Source: DATBFX01 sp036558305 | Lineage (GTDB): Bacteria; Chloroflexota; Chloroflexia; Thermomicrobiales; UBA6265 | NCBI GenBank assembly: GCA_036558305.1 | Contig: DATBFX010000599.1 | Location: 1-40,429 of the forward strand | Direction of reading: 5' to 3' | DNA: 40,429 bases | The notes under the pieces: model-generated | The model's input: the letters and a program-made list of their open reading frames with translations, nothing else | Database searches by the model: none | Told to the model about the DNA's origin: nothing | Position numbers and translations under genes: made by a program | Shown here: positions 31,369 through 39,434 of the stretch, one piece after another | How positions within the stretch are numbered: the stretch's first letter is position 1 | Layout: each line of letters opens with the position of its first letter

Positions 31369-32283
31369 ATGACAAAACGATTGGCCTGGATTGCGCTCAC
31401 CCTGGCGTTGCTTGTGGTGCCCCTGGCCGCCTCCGCGTCTGCGACCACCCAGGGCGACGGCACGGACGTCGATTCGACGCCCCCGGCGACCGTTGACCAA
31501 CCCGTCACCGGCGAGACCCTTCTCCCCAAATACCGGATCCTGTCGTACTACGGTTTCCCCGGCAACCAATACATGGGCATCCTCGGCAAATACTCCAAGT
31601 CGGATCTCCGGAAGAAACTCGTCAAGCAGGCCAGGGCCTACGAAGCGGCCGATCCCGACCGACCCGTCAAGCTCGCCTTCGAGATCATGGCCTCCGTCGC
31701 CCAACGCGACCCCCAGGACGACGGGTCGTACCTCACCTACACCGATCCCGCCCTGATCCAGGAGTACGCCGACTACACCGCCGCCAACGACATGCTCCTC
31801 ATCCTCGACGTCCAATTCGGCCGCACCACCGTCCAGCAGGAGATCACCAAGGTCCGCGACTGGCTGAAACTCCCGCACGTCATCCTCGCCCTCGACGCCG
31901 AATTCGCGGTCAAGGACGGCGAGGTCCCCGGGGTCGATCTCGGCAGTCTCGACGCCAAAGACGTCCGCTACGCCCAGCGCCAGATGGTCGAGATCGCCCA
32001 GGAAGCCGGCATCCCGCCGAAGGTCCTCATCTTGCACCAGTTCAGCATCTACTCGGTGACCAACAAGGAGAAGATCAAACCGATGGCCGGCGTCCTCTTC
32101 GTCCTCGAAGTCGACGGGTTCGGCACCCCCGACGAGAAACGCCTCACCTACTCCGTGATGACCAAGAACCCGATCCAGTACTACGGATTCAAACTCTGGT
32201 ACAGCGGCGAAGACGACCCCCTGATGAGCCCCGACGACGTCCTCGCCCTCAACCCGATCCCCGACATCGTCATCTACCAGTGA
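31369..32283 (+). CDS. Secreted protein of unknown function, possible TIM-barrel domain
   Basis: A 304-residue protein with a clear signal peptide (MTKRLAWIALTLALLVVPLAASASATT, cleavage near 25). The mature part has alternating strand-helix units: LPKYRILSYYGFPGNQYMGILGKYS, KLAFEIMASVAQRDPQDDG, DMLLILDVQFGR, LKLPHVILALDAEFAV, PPKVLILHQFSIYSV, VLFVLEVDGFGTPDEKR, IQYYGFKLWY. This periodicity suggests a glycoside-hydrolase-like barrel, with Glu/Asp at strand ends as candidate catalytic residues; this is inference. The ATG at 31369 has GGAGG 7 nt upstream. No enzyme family is firmly recognised. Confidence 0.8.
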   Translation: MTKRLAWIALTLALLVVPLAASASATTQGDGTDVDSTPPATVDQPVTGETLLPKYRILSYYGFPGNQYMGILGKYSKSDLRKKLVKQARAYEAADPDRPVKLAFEIMASVAQRDPQDDGSYLTYTDPALIQEYADYTAANDMLLILDVQFGRTTVQQEITKVRDWLKLPHVILALDAEFAVKDGEVPGVDLGSLDAKDVRYAQRQMVEIAQEAGIPPKVLILHQFSIYSVTNKEKIKPMAGVLFVLEVDGFGTPDEKRLTYSVMTKNPIQYYGFKLWYSGEDDPLMSPDDVLALNPIPDIVIYQ

Positions 32284-32427
32284 CGAGGCGTGTGGGGTGA
32301 GGAAGGATGGCAGAAGGCGTAAGGCGGGACCGACCGCGTTTGAGCCGCATTCCGCGATGCGATGCTTGATCGAGTACGATTCGGACGCGGAAGAAGCTGT
32401 CTCGCGAGGGCGGGGGGTAACCGGACC

Positions 32428-32976
32428 ATGACCGTGACTCGACAGATGACCGCGGTGGACTTCGCTCGCCTGGGCACGCGCGCGGAACGCTTCGAGCTGA
32501 TTCGAGGGGAGTTGCGGGAGATGTCGCCGGTCGGAAGCGAGCACGGGCGAGTGCTGGTCCGGTGCGCCCTGTACTTCGGATCGTTTGTGCTCGACAACGG
32601 TCTCGGCGAGTTGTACGGTGGCGATCCCGGCGTCATCCTCGAACACGATCCCGCTACGGTTCGGGCACCCGACCTCGCCTTCGTCAGTGCGGAGCGGCTC
32701 CCGCTTCCACCGACCGAAAGCTCGTTCATGGATCTCATTCCCGATGCGATCATCGAGATCGCTTCGCCATTCGACAGTTCCCGAGCTTTGGACGAGAAGA
32801 TCGCAGACTTTCTTTCGCGCGGAACCCGCGTCGCGCTCACATTCAACCCTCGCCCGCGCACGGTGTCAATCTTTCGCCTGGGACATCCACCGATAACCCT
32901 AAGCGAATCGGACGACCTCGTCATCGAAGATGTCTTCCCCGGTTTCCGCATCCGCGTCCGGAAATTCTTCGAGTAG
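32428..32976 (+). CDS. Uma2-family (DUF820) putative endonuclease
   Basis: A 182-residue protein of the PD-(D/E)xK-like Uma2 family: AERFELIRGELREMSPVGSEHGRVLVRCALYFGSFVL, TVRAPDLAFVSAERL, PDAIIEIASPFDSSRALDEKIADFLSRGTRVALTFNPRPRTVSIF. The Asp (APDLAF), the Glu-x-x-SP (IEIASP) and the Lys (DEKIADF) of the nuclease core are present. Such genes are multicopy in cyanobacteria and Chloroflexota; their function is unknown. The ATG at 32428 is chosen for family alignment. It lies between the secreted protein and the dehydrogenase genes. Confidence 0.85.
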   Translation: MTVTRQMTAVDFARLGTRAERFELIRGELREMSPVGSEHGRVLVRCALYFGSFVLDNGLGELYGGDPGVILEHDPATVRAPDLAFVSAERLPLPPTESSFMDLIPDAIIEIASPFDSSRALDEKIADFLSRGTRVALTFNPRPRTVSIFRLGHPPITLSESDDLVIEDVFPGFRIRVRKFFE

Positions 32977-33118
32977 GCACACCAAACGACCCGGTCAATT
33001 CCATTCCACCCAATCCTTGAACCCCCGGTGCTAAACTCGCGCCATCGGGTCCGACCGTCCCGTCGCCACGGGCGAACCCCGGCGGCCGGTGCTGCTTCCA
33101 CCGAAGGAGATTCTCAAG

Positions 33119-36100
33119 ATGTCCGCCACGGTCGACGCGCCCGCACAGAGGACCAGGGGTATGGGGAACGGGCGGTACGACCCCGCGGCCCGCGAGGCGC
33201 AGGCAGCGCAGGAAACCGCGCGGGTACTCGAAGCCGAGCTGAGTGCGCGCCTCGCCGGCGAGGTTCGGTTCGACCATACCTCGCGGATGCTCTACTCCAC
33301 CGACGCTTCCAACTACCAGATCGAACCCGTCGGCGTCGTCATCCCCAGGTCGCTCGACGACGCCCACGCCGCCGTCGAACTCGCCTCCAGTCACGGCGTG
33401 CCGATCCTGCCGCGGGGCGGCGGCTCGTCGCTCGCCGGCCAGTGCGTCGGCGCCGCCCTCGTCATCGACTTTTCGAAATACCTCTCACGGGTGCTTGACC
33501 TCGACGTCGAAGCGCGTCGCGTGACGGTCGAACCGGGGATCAATCTCGATCTCCTCAACAAGAACCTCAAACCGAACGGGCTGATGTTCGGCCCGGACCC
33601 GTCGTCGAGCAACCGTGCGACCGTCGGCGGCGTCGTCGGCAACAACTCGGCCGGCGCCCATTCGATCCTCTATGGGATGACGGCGGACCACGTCGTCGGC
33701 GTCCGCGTCGCCCTGCCGGAAGGCGGCACCGTCGAACTCGGACCGGGCACGGACGAGGAGTTCGCGGCGCTCGCCGCCGCCGAGGATCCGCGGGGACGAC
33801 TCCTCCGCGCGTTACTCGACTTCCGCGAGCGGCACCGCGACCTGATCGCCCGCGACTTTCCACCCCACTGGCGACGCGCCACCGGCTACTCCCTCGATCA
33901 ATTCCTCAAACCCGACGGCGAGTTCAATCCCGCCCGGCTGGTCGTCTCGTCAGAGGGCACGCTCGCGACGACGCTTCAGGTGACGCTCAACCTCGTGCCC
34001 ACGCCGAAGCTGACCGGACTGGTCCTCCTTCAGTTCGACGAGCTCGTCGCGGCGATGGCCGCGACGCCGATCATCCTCGAAGTCGACCCCTCGGCGATCG
34101 AATTGATGGACCGGATGCTGATCGACCTCACCCGGTCGCAACCCGGCTACGCCAGCCAGATCGCCTTCATCCACGGCGACCCGGCCGGCATCCTCGCCGT
34201 CGAGTTCTACGGCGAGAGCGAGGACGAGATCGCCGCCAAGTGCGACCGGTTGGAAGCCCACCTCACCCAGCGCGGCGTCCGCCTCAGCACCGACCCGCTC
34301 CGCGTCCTCGATGCCAAACGCCAGGCCGATGTCTGGTCGGTCCGCAAGGCCGGTCTCGGACTCCTCATGAGTGTCCGCGGCGACGCCAAACCGATCCCGG
34401 TGATCGAAGACGTCGCGGTTCCCGTCGGACACCTCGCCGAGTACGTCGGTGCCGTCGAAAACCTCGTCGCCTCCCACGGGACGACCGCCGCCTACTACGC
34501 CCATGCCTCCGCCGGTTGCCTCCACATCCGGCCCCTGATCAACCTCAAGGAGCTCAACGGCGTCGAGGCGATGAAGGAGGTGGCTGGCGCTGCCGCCGAA
34601 CTGGCGCACCGCTTCGGCGGCGTCATGAGCGGCGAACACGGCGACGGTCTCCAACGGTCCGAGTTGAACCGGTTGATCTTCGGCCCCGAGCTCTACCAGG
34701 CGATGCGGGAATTCAAGGCGATCTTCGACCCGCGCGGTCTGATGAACCCCGGCAAGAAGGTCGACGCGCCGCCGATGACCGAGCACCTGCGCTACGGCCC
34801 CACCTATCAGCCGTTCGAGATCAAGACCCACCTCGATTTTTCCAGCGAAGGCGGCTTCATGCGTGCCGTCGAGATGTGCAACGGTGCGGCCGTTTGCCGC
34901 AAGCTGAAGGCCGGCACCATGTGCCCCTCCTACATGGCGACCAGGGACGAAGCCGACACCACCCGCGCCCGCGCCAACGCCCTCCGCAACGCCCTGGCCG
35001 GTCGCGGCGGATTCGACCGCTCGGATTTCACCTCGAAAGCGACGTACGGGGTGATGGACCTCTGCCTCTCCTGCAAGGCCTGCAAAACCGAGTGCCCGTC
35101 GAGCGTCGATATGGCCAAACTGAAAACGGAGTTTCTCGCCCAATACCATGACGCCCACGGGACGCCACTCCGCGCCCGCGTCTTCGGCCACATCCACATG
35201 CTGTCGAAACTGACGGCGCCGATCGCCCCCGTCGCCAACCTCGCGTTGCGCACGCCTCTGGCGCGACCGGCCCTGCGGGCGCTCGGCGTCCACCCGGAGC
35301 GGAAACTCTCGCCCTTTACCCGTCGCACCTTCGTCGCGCGCTGGCGCCGCCACCTCCAGCACCAGCCCCCGGGCAGGGCGACGCGCGGCAAGATCGTCTA
35401 CTTCCACGACACCTTCACCACCTACAACTATCCGCGGGTCGGTCTGGCCGCCGTCAAACTGCTCGAAGCGGCCGGATTTGACGTCATCGTCGAAGAGCGC
35501 CGCGCCTGCTGCGGCCGCCCCATGCTCTCGAAGGGTCTCGTCGGCGACGCGCGCAAGGTGGCGCGCAAAAACGTGCTGGTTCTCGCGCCGCACGCCCGCG
35601 CCGGCATCCCGATCGTCGGCACCGAACCGAGTTGCATCCTCACCCTCCGCGACGAGTACCGCGATCTCCTGCCCAACGATCCCGAAGTTGAGGCCGTCGC
35701 CAATCAGGCGTTCATGATCGACGAGTACCTGGCGATGTTGGCCGCCGAAGACGACCTCGGGATCACCTGGAAGCACGGCGCCGGCCCCCAGGTCCTCTAC
35801 CACGGGCACTGCCACCAGAAGGCGCTGATCGGCGTCGGACCTTCCCTGGCGCTGCTGAAGGCGGCCGGTTGTGTCCCGACCGAGAGCGGCGCCGGTTGCT
35901 GCGGCATGGCCGGCTCCTTCGGCTACGAAACCGAGCACTACGACGTCTCCCGCAAGATCGGCGAGGAGCGCCTCTTCCCGGCCGTCAACGCCGCCTCCGA
36001 AGAGACGGTCATCGCCGTCGCCGGCGTCTCCTGCCGCCAGCAAATCGAGCACTTCACGGGTCGCAAAACCCGCCACATCGCCGAAGTCCTCGCCGGCCGC

Positions 36101-36217
36101 GTCGCCCCCGGCCACGTCTGGCAGCCGCCGGCCACGCCGGAGCCGGAACTCGTGGACGTCGAGCCGACGCCGGAGGTCGTGGCGCACGAAGAGAACGTCG
36201 GAGCGGGACCGGCGTAG
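33119..36217 (+). CDS. FAD-linked oxidase fused to Fe-S/CCG domains (glycolate/D-lactate dehydrogenase type)
   Basis: A 1032-residue multidomain dehydrogenase. The FAD_binding_4 domain has PILPRGGGSSLAGQCVGAALVID, PDPSSSNRATVGGVVGNNSAGAHSILYGMTADHVVG. The FAD-oxidase C-terminal domain includes YYAHASAGCLHIRPLINL and GVMSGEHGDG. Fe-S clusters are in CNGAAVCRKLKAGTMCPSY and CLSCKACKTECP. Two CCG motifs are in ERRACCGRPMLSKGLV and SGAGCCGMAGSFGYE. This is a GlcD-GlcF type fusion like YdiJ/Dld-II enzymes, which oxidise 2-hydroxyacids and pass electrons to quinone or cytochrome. The ATG at 33119 has AAGGAG about 9 nt upstream. It appears to be monocistronic; a TA module follows. The precise substrate is not deducible. 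Confidence 0.92.
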   Translation: MSATVDAPAQRTRGMGNGRYDPAAREAQAAQETARVLEAELSARLAGEVRFDHTSRMLYSTDASNYQIEPVGVVIPRSLDDAHAAVELASSHGVPILPRGGGSSLAGQCVGAALVIDFSKYLSRVLDLDVEARRVTVEPGINLDLLNKNLKPNGLMFGPDPSSSNRATVGGVVGNNSAGAHSILYGMTADHVVGVRVALPEGGTVELGPGTDEEFAALAAAEDPRGRLLRALLDFRERHRDLIARDFPPHWRRATGYSLDQFLKPDGEFNPARLVVSSEGTLATTLQVTLNLVPTPKLTGLVLLQFDELVAAMAATPIILEVDPSAIELMDRMLIDLTRSQPGYASQIAFIHGDPAGILAVEFYGESEDEIAAKCDRLEAHLTQRGVRLSTDPLRVLDAKRQADVWSVRKAGLGLLMSVRGDAKPIPVIEDVAVPVGHLAEYVGAVENLVASHGTTAAYYAHASAGCLHIRPLINLKELNGVEAMKEVAGAAAELAHRFGGVMSGEHGDGLQRSELNRLIFGPELYQAMREFKAIFDPRGLMNPGKKVDAPPMTEHLRYGPTYQPFEIKTHLDFSSEGGFMRAVEMCNGAAVCRKLKAGTMCPSYMATRDEADTTRARANALRNALAGRGGFDRSDFTSKATYGVMDLCLSCKACKTECPSSVDMAKLKTEFLAQYHDAHGTPLRARVFGHIHMLSKLTAPIAPVANLALRTPLARPALRALGVHPERKLSPFTRRTFVARWRRHLQHQPPGRATRGKIVYFHDTFTTYNYPRVGLAAVKLLEAAGFDVIVEERRACCGRPMLSKGLVGDARKVARKNVLVLAPHARAGIPIVGTEPSCILTLRDEYRDLLPNDPEVEAVANQAFMIDEYLAMLAAEDDLGITWKHGAGPQVLYHGHCHQKALIGVGPSLALLKAAGCVPTESGAGCCGMAGSFGYETEHYDVSRKIGEERLFPAVNAASEETVIAVAGVSCRQQIEHFTGRKTRHIAEVLAGRVAPGHVWQPPATPEPELVDVEPTPEVVAHEENVGAGPA

Positions 36218-36250
36218 GATGCGACGACCCTGCCAAGGAAGGATCGCGAA

Positions 36251-36541
36251 ATGTCATCGGTTGCAACGCTGGACGCCAGTCACCTTCCGGATCTGCGCCG
36301 AATCGCGGAGGAGGTACGCGAGAGCCGGGCCCCGGTCGTGCTCCGCCTCGACGGCCGCGATGTTGCCATCATCACCCCAGTGCTCCCGGCCGACTCCGGA
36401 AAAGTTGGCGTGCTGACGACGGGTGAGTTCGAAACGTTGATGTCGGCAGCGGGTGGTTGGAAAGACATCGTCGACGTGGAGGCGCTAAAGGATGAGCTTC
36501 GCCAGTCACGAGGACAGGCGAAGCGATCGTGGGAAACGTGA
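36251..36541 (+). CDS. Phd-like antitoxin (VapC partner)
   Basis: A 96-residue protein: SSVATLDASHLPDLRRIAEEVRESRAPVVLRLDGRDVAIITPVLPAD resembles the Phd/YefM DNA-binding half, here extended by a helical tail (LMSAAGGWKDIVDVEALKDELRQSRGQAKRSWET). The stop TGA overlaps the toxin GTG (GTGA). GGAAGGA stands about 7 nt upstream of the ATG. Confidence 0.78.
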   Translation: MSSVATLDASHLPDLRRIAEEVRESRAPVVLRLDGRDVAIITPVLPADSGKVGVLTTGEFETLMSAAGGWKDIVDVEALKDELRQSRGQAKRSWET

Positions 36542-36945
36542 AATACCTGCTCGACGCCGACTGGGTGATCGACTTTCTGGCGGGTCGGTCGGAGGCCGTC
36601 AGCCTGATCGCGGCGCTTGCTCCAGAGGGAATCGCGGTCAGTTCGATCACCCTCAGCGAGGTGATCCACGGCGTCATCGGTAGCCGAGACCCTCAATCGG
36701 CCGCCCTGGTTCTTCAGCGCTTCCTGACCGCTACCCCTGTTCTCGACTTCACGAAAACAACGGCGGAACGAGCGGCCGCTATCCGAATTGACTTACGACG
36801 AAACAAGCGGCAAATCCACGAGCGGGCGCTGGACATCCTGGCCGCCGCGACGGCGATGGAACACGATCTCGTGATGGTGACGCGCAACCTCGACCACTTC
36901 CAAGACATTACCGGACTGCGGCTCTACCGAGGCTCCTCGGTATAG
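36538..36945 (+). CDS. PIN-domain ribonuclease toxin (VapC-type)
   Basis: A 135-residue PIN protein: KYLLDADWVIDFLAG (Asp), VSSITLSEVIHGVIG (Glu), ALDILAAATAMEHDLVMVTRNLDHFQDITGLRLY (two Asp plus Asn/His). The GTG at 36538 gives a 4-nt overlap with the antitoxin; an upstream in-frame GTG at 36529 is possible but less well placed. The cluster is complete. It converges with the MoxR gene. Confidence 0.87.
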   Translation: MKYLLDADWVIDFLAGRSEAVSLIAALAPEGIAVSSITLSEVIHGVIGSRDPQSAALVLQRFLTATPVLDFTKTTAERAAAIRIDLRRNKRQIHERALDILAAATAMEHDLVMVTRNLDHFQDITGLRLYRGSSV

Positions 36946-36976
36946 GGTAAAAGCTGTTGGCGCCGGCCCTGGCAGG

Positions 36977-38095
36977 CTACGAAAGCATCTCCCGCCCCGC
37001 CTTGTAGAACGACGGCCACAACCCGCCACGACGCGGTTTGGCGACCGTCTCCAGATACTCCTTGAAGACACCGAGGTCGTCCCGGTTCTCTTTGGCGATC
37101 GCCCCGAGCAGACTGGTCAGGCCGTCTTCGACCGTCGGGCTGCCGCCGCCGAAAAACGAAGCCATCAACGCGCCGTTGGTGACGGTCGAGATCAACTCCG
37201 CCGTGCTGAGGATCGTCGTCGGCGACTTGACTTTGGCCGTCCCGTCGAGCGTTTGACCACCGCGCAACTCGGCAAACACCGTCGCCAGGAGCCGGATTAG
37301 GTCGCCGGGCAGATCGATCTCCCCGGGTGCCCCGAGTTGCCGCAGCGTCTCGCGGCTCCGGCGCTCGACGATCGCCGCCTCCTGCTCGAGGTCGGAGATC
37401 ACCGGGATCGTGACGAAGTTGAACCGGCGTTTGAGGGCGGCGCTCATCTCGTTGACGCCGCGGTCGCGCGAGTTCGCCGTCGCGATCACCGCGAATCCCC
37501 GCCGCGCCTCGACCGTCTCCGCCAGCTCGGGAATCACGACCTGCTGCTCGGAGAGGATCGAGATCAGCGCGTCCTGAACCTCGGCACTGCAGCGCGTCAG
37601 TTCCTCGAACCGCACCGCCTGACCCCGCTGCATCCCGCGTAAGATCGGGCTCTCCACCAGCGCCCGCCGCGTCGGTCCTTCGGCGATCAGGAGCGCGTAA
37701 TTCCACCCGTACTTGATCTGCTCCTCGGTCGTCCCCGCCGTGCCCTGGATCGTCAACCCCGACGTACCGGAAATCGCCGCCGCCAGATGCTCGGAAACCC
37801 AGCTCTTCGCGGTTCCAGGTTCGCCTGCCAGCAGCAGCGCCCGATCCGACGCCAGCGTCGCGATCGCCACCTGGACGAGCCGCCGGTCGCCGACGAACTT
37901 CGGCGTGATCGCAACCTTCTCGCCGTCCGGCCCGGCGACCGGTAGGTCGGTCCCGAGAATGAACGTCTCGACCATCCGCGGTGAGAGGTGCCAACCGGGC
38001 GGGCGCGGGAACCGGTCTTGCGCCTCAAGGGCGGCCAGTTCCGAAGCGCAGCGCGTCTCGGCCGCCTCGCGAATGATCGCCGTCTGCAGTTCCAC
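36977..38095 (-). CDS. MoxR-family AAA+ ATPase (YehL-like)
   Basis: A 372-residue AAA+ protein. Walker A is GEPGTAKS (91-98). The Walker B position reads VRFEELTR, with Glu-Glu in place of Asp-Glu. Sensor-1 and following motif IATANSRDRGVNEMSAALKRRFNFV matches YehL-type proteins. It is distinct from the CoxD-like ATPase at 5393-6289. The GTG at 38095 is chosen for GGGAGG at 9 nt; an upstream TTG at 38131 is possible. In E. coli the gene stands directly before yehM (DUF5682); here about 8 kb of other genes lie between. The promoter carries a LexA-like box at 38150-38163 identical in design to that of the DUF5682 gene. Confidence 0.88.
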   Translation of the reverse strand: MELQTAIIREAAETRCASELAALEAQDRFPRPPGWHLSPRMVETFILGTDLPVAGPDGEKVAITPKFVGDRRLVQVAIATLASDRALLLAGEPGTAKSWVSEHLAAAISGTSGLTIQGTAGTTEEQIKYGWNYALLIAEGPTRRALVESPILRGMQRGQAVRFEELTRCSAEVQDALISILSEQQVVIPELAETVEARRGFAVIATANSRDRGVNEMSAALKRRFNFVTIPVISDLEQEAAIVERRSRETLRQLGAPGEIDLPGDLIRLLATVFAELRGGQTLDGTAKVKSPTTILSTAELISTVTNGALMASFFGGGSPTVEDGLTSLLGAIAKENRDDLGVFKEYLETVAKPRRGGLWPSFYKAGREMLS

Positions 38096-38139
38096 TCCCC
38101 GCCGCCTCCCGTCCCCTTCGCCCGGATCCAACCCGCGCC

Positions 38140-38168
38140 ATTGTCGAATAGAACACGTGTTCGTGCAA
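38140..38168 (-). promoter_or_regulatory. Promoter of the MoxR gene with a LexA-like box in the spacer
   Basis: On the minus strand: -35 TTGCAC (38168-38163), a 17-nt spacer, -10 GACAAT (38145-38140). The spacer starts with GAACACGTGTTC, a perfect 12-bp palindrome; with the flanking C it is CGAACACGTGTTCT, a match to the SOS consensus CGAAC-RNRY-GTTYC apart from the last base. The start codon at 38095 lies about 45 nt downstream of the -10. About 21 of 26 bases agree with the DUF5682 promoter core. Confidence 0.7.
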
Positions 38169-38194
38169 GTCGGACCGTTCGAACGCCGGTGGGT

Positions 38195-39271
38195 TTACTC
38201 CCCGACCACAGCCGGGACGATGACGTTCTCGATCACGGGCCGGTGGATGGTGACCGGTGGGGCCGTCTCGAACCCGGCGACGACCACCGCGATCAGGTCG
38301 AGCGCGGGCACGACGTAGAGATACTGGCCGCCGAACCCCAGCCCGAAGAACGATGGCATCCCGGCGACGTCGGCCACCCACCATTGATACCCGTAGGCCG
38401 CGTAGCCGGTGGAATCTCCCGTGGACTGGTAACTCGTCGCTGCCTTGACGTAGTCGGCCGGCACCACCTGCCTGCCGTCCCATTGCCCACCGTTTAAGTA
38501 CAGGTAACCGAGCTTCGCCAGTTCGCGCGCCGTCAGTTCCAGACCGAAACCGCCGACGGTCTCGTGCTGCGGCGAGCGCTGCCAGGTGGGCCGGGCGATG
38601 CCGAGCGGGTCGAAGAGTTTCTCCTGCGCGTAGTCGGCCGTGTCTTGTTCGGTCACCGTCGTCAGGATGACCGACAGCAAATGCGAACCACCCGTGTTGT
38701 AGGCGTAGAACGTGCCGGGTTCGTAGGCGATCGGCAGACTGAGCGTCAGCGCGGACCAGTTCTTGCTCGCGATCAGGCGCTGATAGTCGGTGCCGATGTC
38801 CCACTGCCACCCGCTCGTCATCGTCAGCAGGTGGCGAATCGTAATATTGGGCGTCCCAGGATCCGCCTTCGACGGGATACGGTCCGGAATCGACTCGCCG
38901 ATCGTCTGGTCCAGACTCTCCAGCTTCCCGTCCGCCAGCGCGATCCCGATCAACGTCCCGACGAAACTCTTGGTGATCGACCGGATCTTGACCGGATCGT
39001 TCCGCCCGTACGCGCTGCCGAAGTACCGTTCGAAGACGACGTAGCCGTGCCGGATCACCAGCAATCCGGTCACATCCGGCATCTCACTCGCCACGATCTG
39101 CCCCGCCTGTTCGAGCAGGGCCGGGTCCATCCCCTGTCGCTCCGGTCGCGACCGGCTCCACTGCTTGGTCGGCCAATACGGACGCTCCGCCTCGCCCTCT
39201 TGAGCCGAAGTATGACCGGCCAGCACTGCCGCGAGTGGCAACGAAACGAATGCGCGGCGCGAGAGTGTCAT
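38195..39271 (-). CDS. Serine hydrolase of the beta-lactamase/class C family, secreted
   Basis: A 358-residue protein. The leader has SRRAFVSLPLAAVLAGHTSAQ, a twin-arginine-like signal with cleavage near residue 25. The S-x-x-K motif is SITK in IRSITKSFVG. A YN-TGGSHLL segment occupies the place of the YxN motif, and GLGFGGQYLYVVP stands where the third motif lies. Such proteins are D-aminopeptidases, esterases or amide hydrolases rather than true beta-lactamases in most cases. The ATG at 39271 follows GAGGAGG. A 40-bp palindrome upstream separates it from the sortase gene. Substrate unknown. Confidence 0.88.
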   Translation of the reverse strand: MTLSRRAFVSLPLAAVLAGHTSAQEGEAERPYWPTKQWSRSRPERQGMDPALLEQAGQIVASEMPDVTGLLVIRHGYVVFERYFGSAYGRNDPVKIRSITKSFVGTLIGIALADGKLESLDQTIGESIPDRIPSKADPGTPNITIRHLLTMTSGWQWDIGTDYQRLIASKNWSALTLSLPIAYEPGTFYAYNTGGSHLLSVILTTVTEQDTADYAQEKLFDPLGIARPTWQRSPQHETVGGFGLELTARELAKLGYLYLNGGQWDGRQVVPADYVKAATSYQSTGDSTGYAAYGYQWWVADVAGMPSFFGLGFGGQYLYVVPALDLIAVVVAGFETAPPVTIHRPVIENVIVPAVVGE

Positions 39272-39369
39272 GCGACAAACCTCCTCAACGACTCGGGGTG
39301 AGTATGCAAGGCGGTCCAGGGTACGCGTCAAGGACAAGTGCGCCCGCGATCGATCCTGGCCGACCCAAC

Positions 39370-39409
39370 AAACCGGACGCCGGCGGAGATCTCCGCCGGC
39401 GTCCGGTTT
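39370..39409 (-). terminator. Perfect 40-bp palindrome, terminator of the sortase gene
   Basis: Two 20-nt arms meet without a spacer (39370-39389 and 39390-39409). The minus-strand RNA would form a very stable hairpin followed by a T-rich tail (GGTTTTGTT). It lies 26 nt after the sortase stop and about 100 nt before the serine hydrolase start, so it fits an intrinsic terminator. Bidirectional use is possible from symmetry. Confidence 0.7.
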
Positions 39410-39434
39410 CGCATTCACGCAGCGGTCGAGAACG

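Noticed and set aside
33950..36187. 745-codon minus-strand open frame
   Set aside because: Antisense to the FAD/Fe-S dehydrogenase, whose motifs are intact on the plus strand.
38195..39271. True class C beta-lactamase (resistance) function
   Set aside because: The YxN motif is not in standard form and the family mostly contains esterases and peptidases; a resistance role is not supported.
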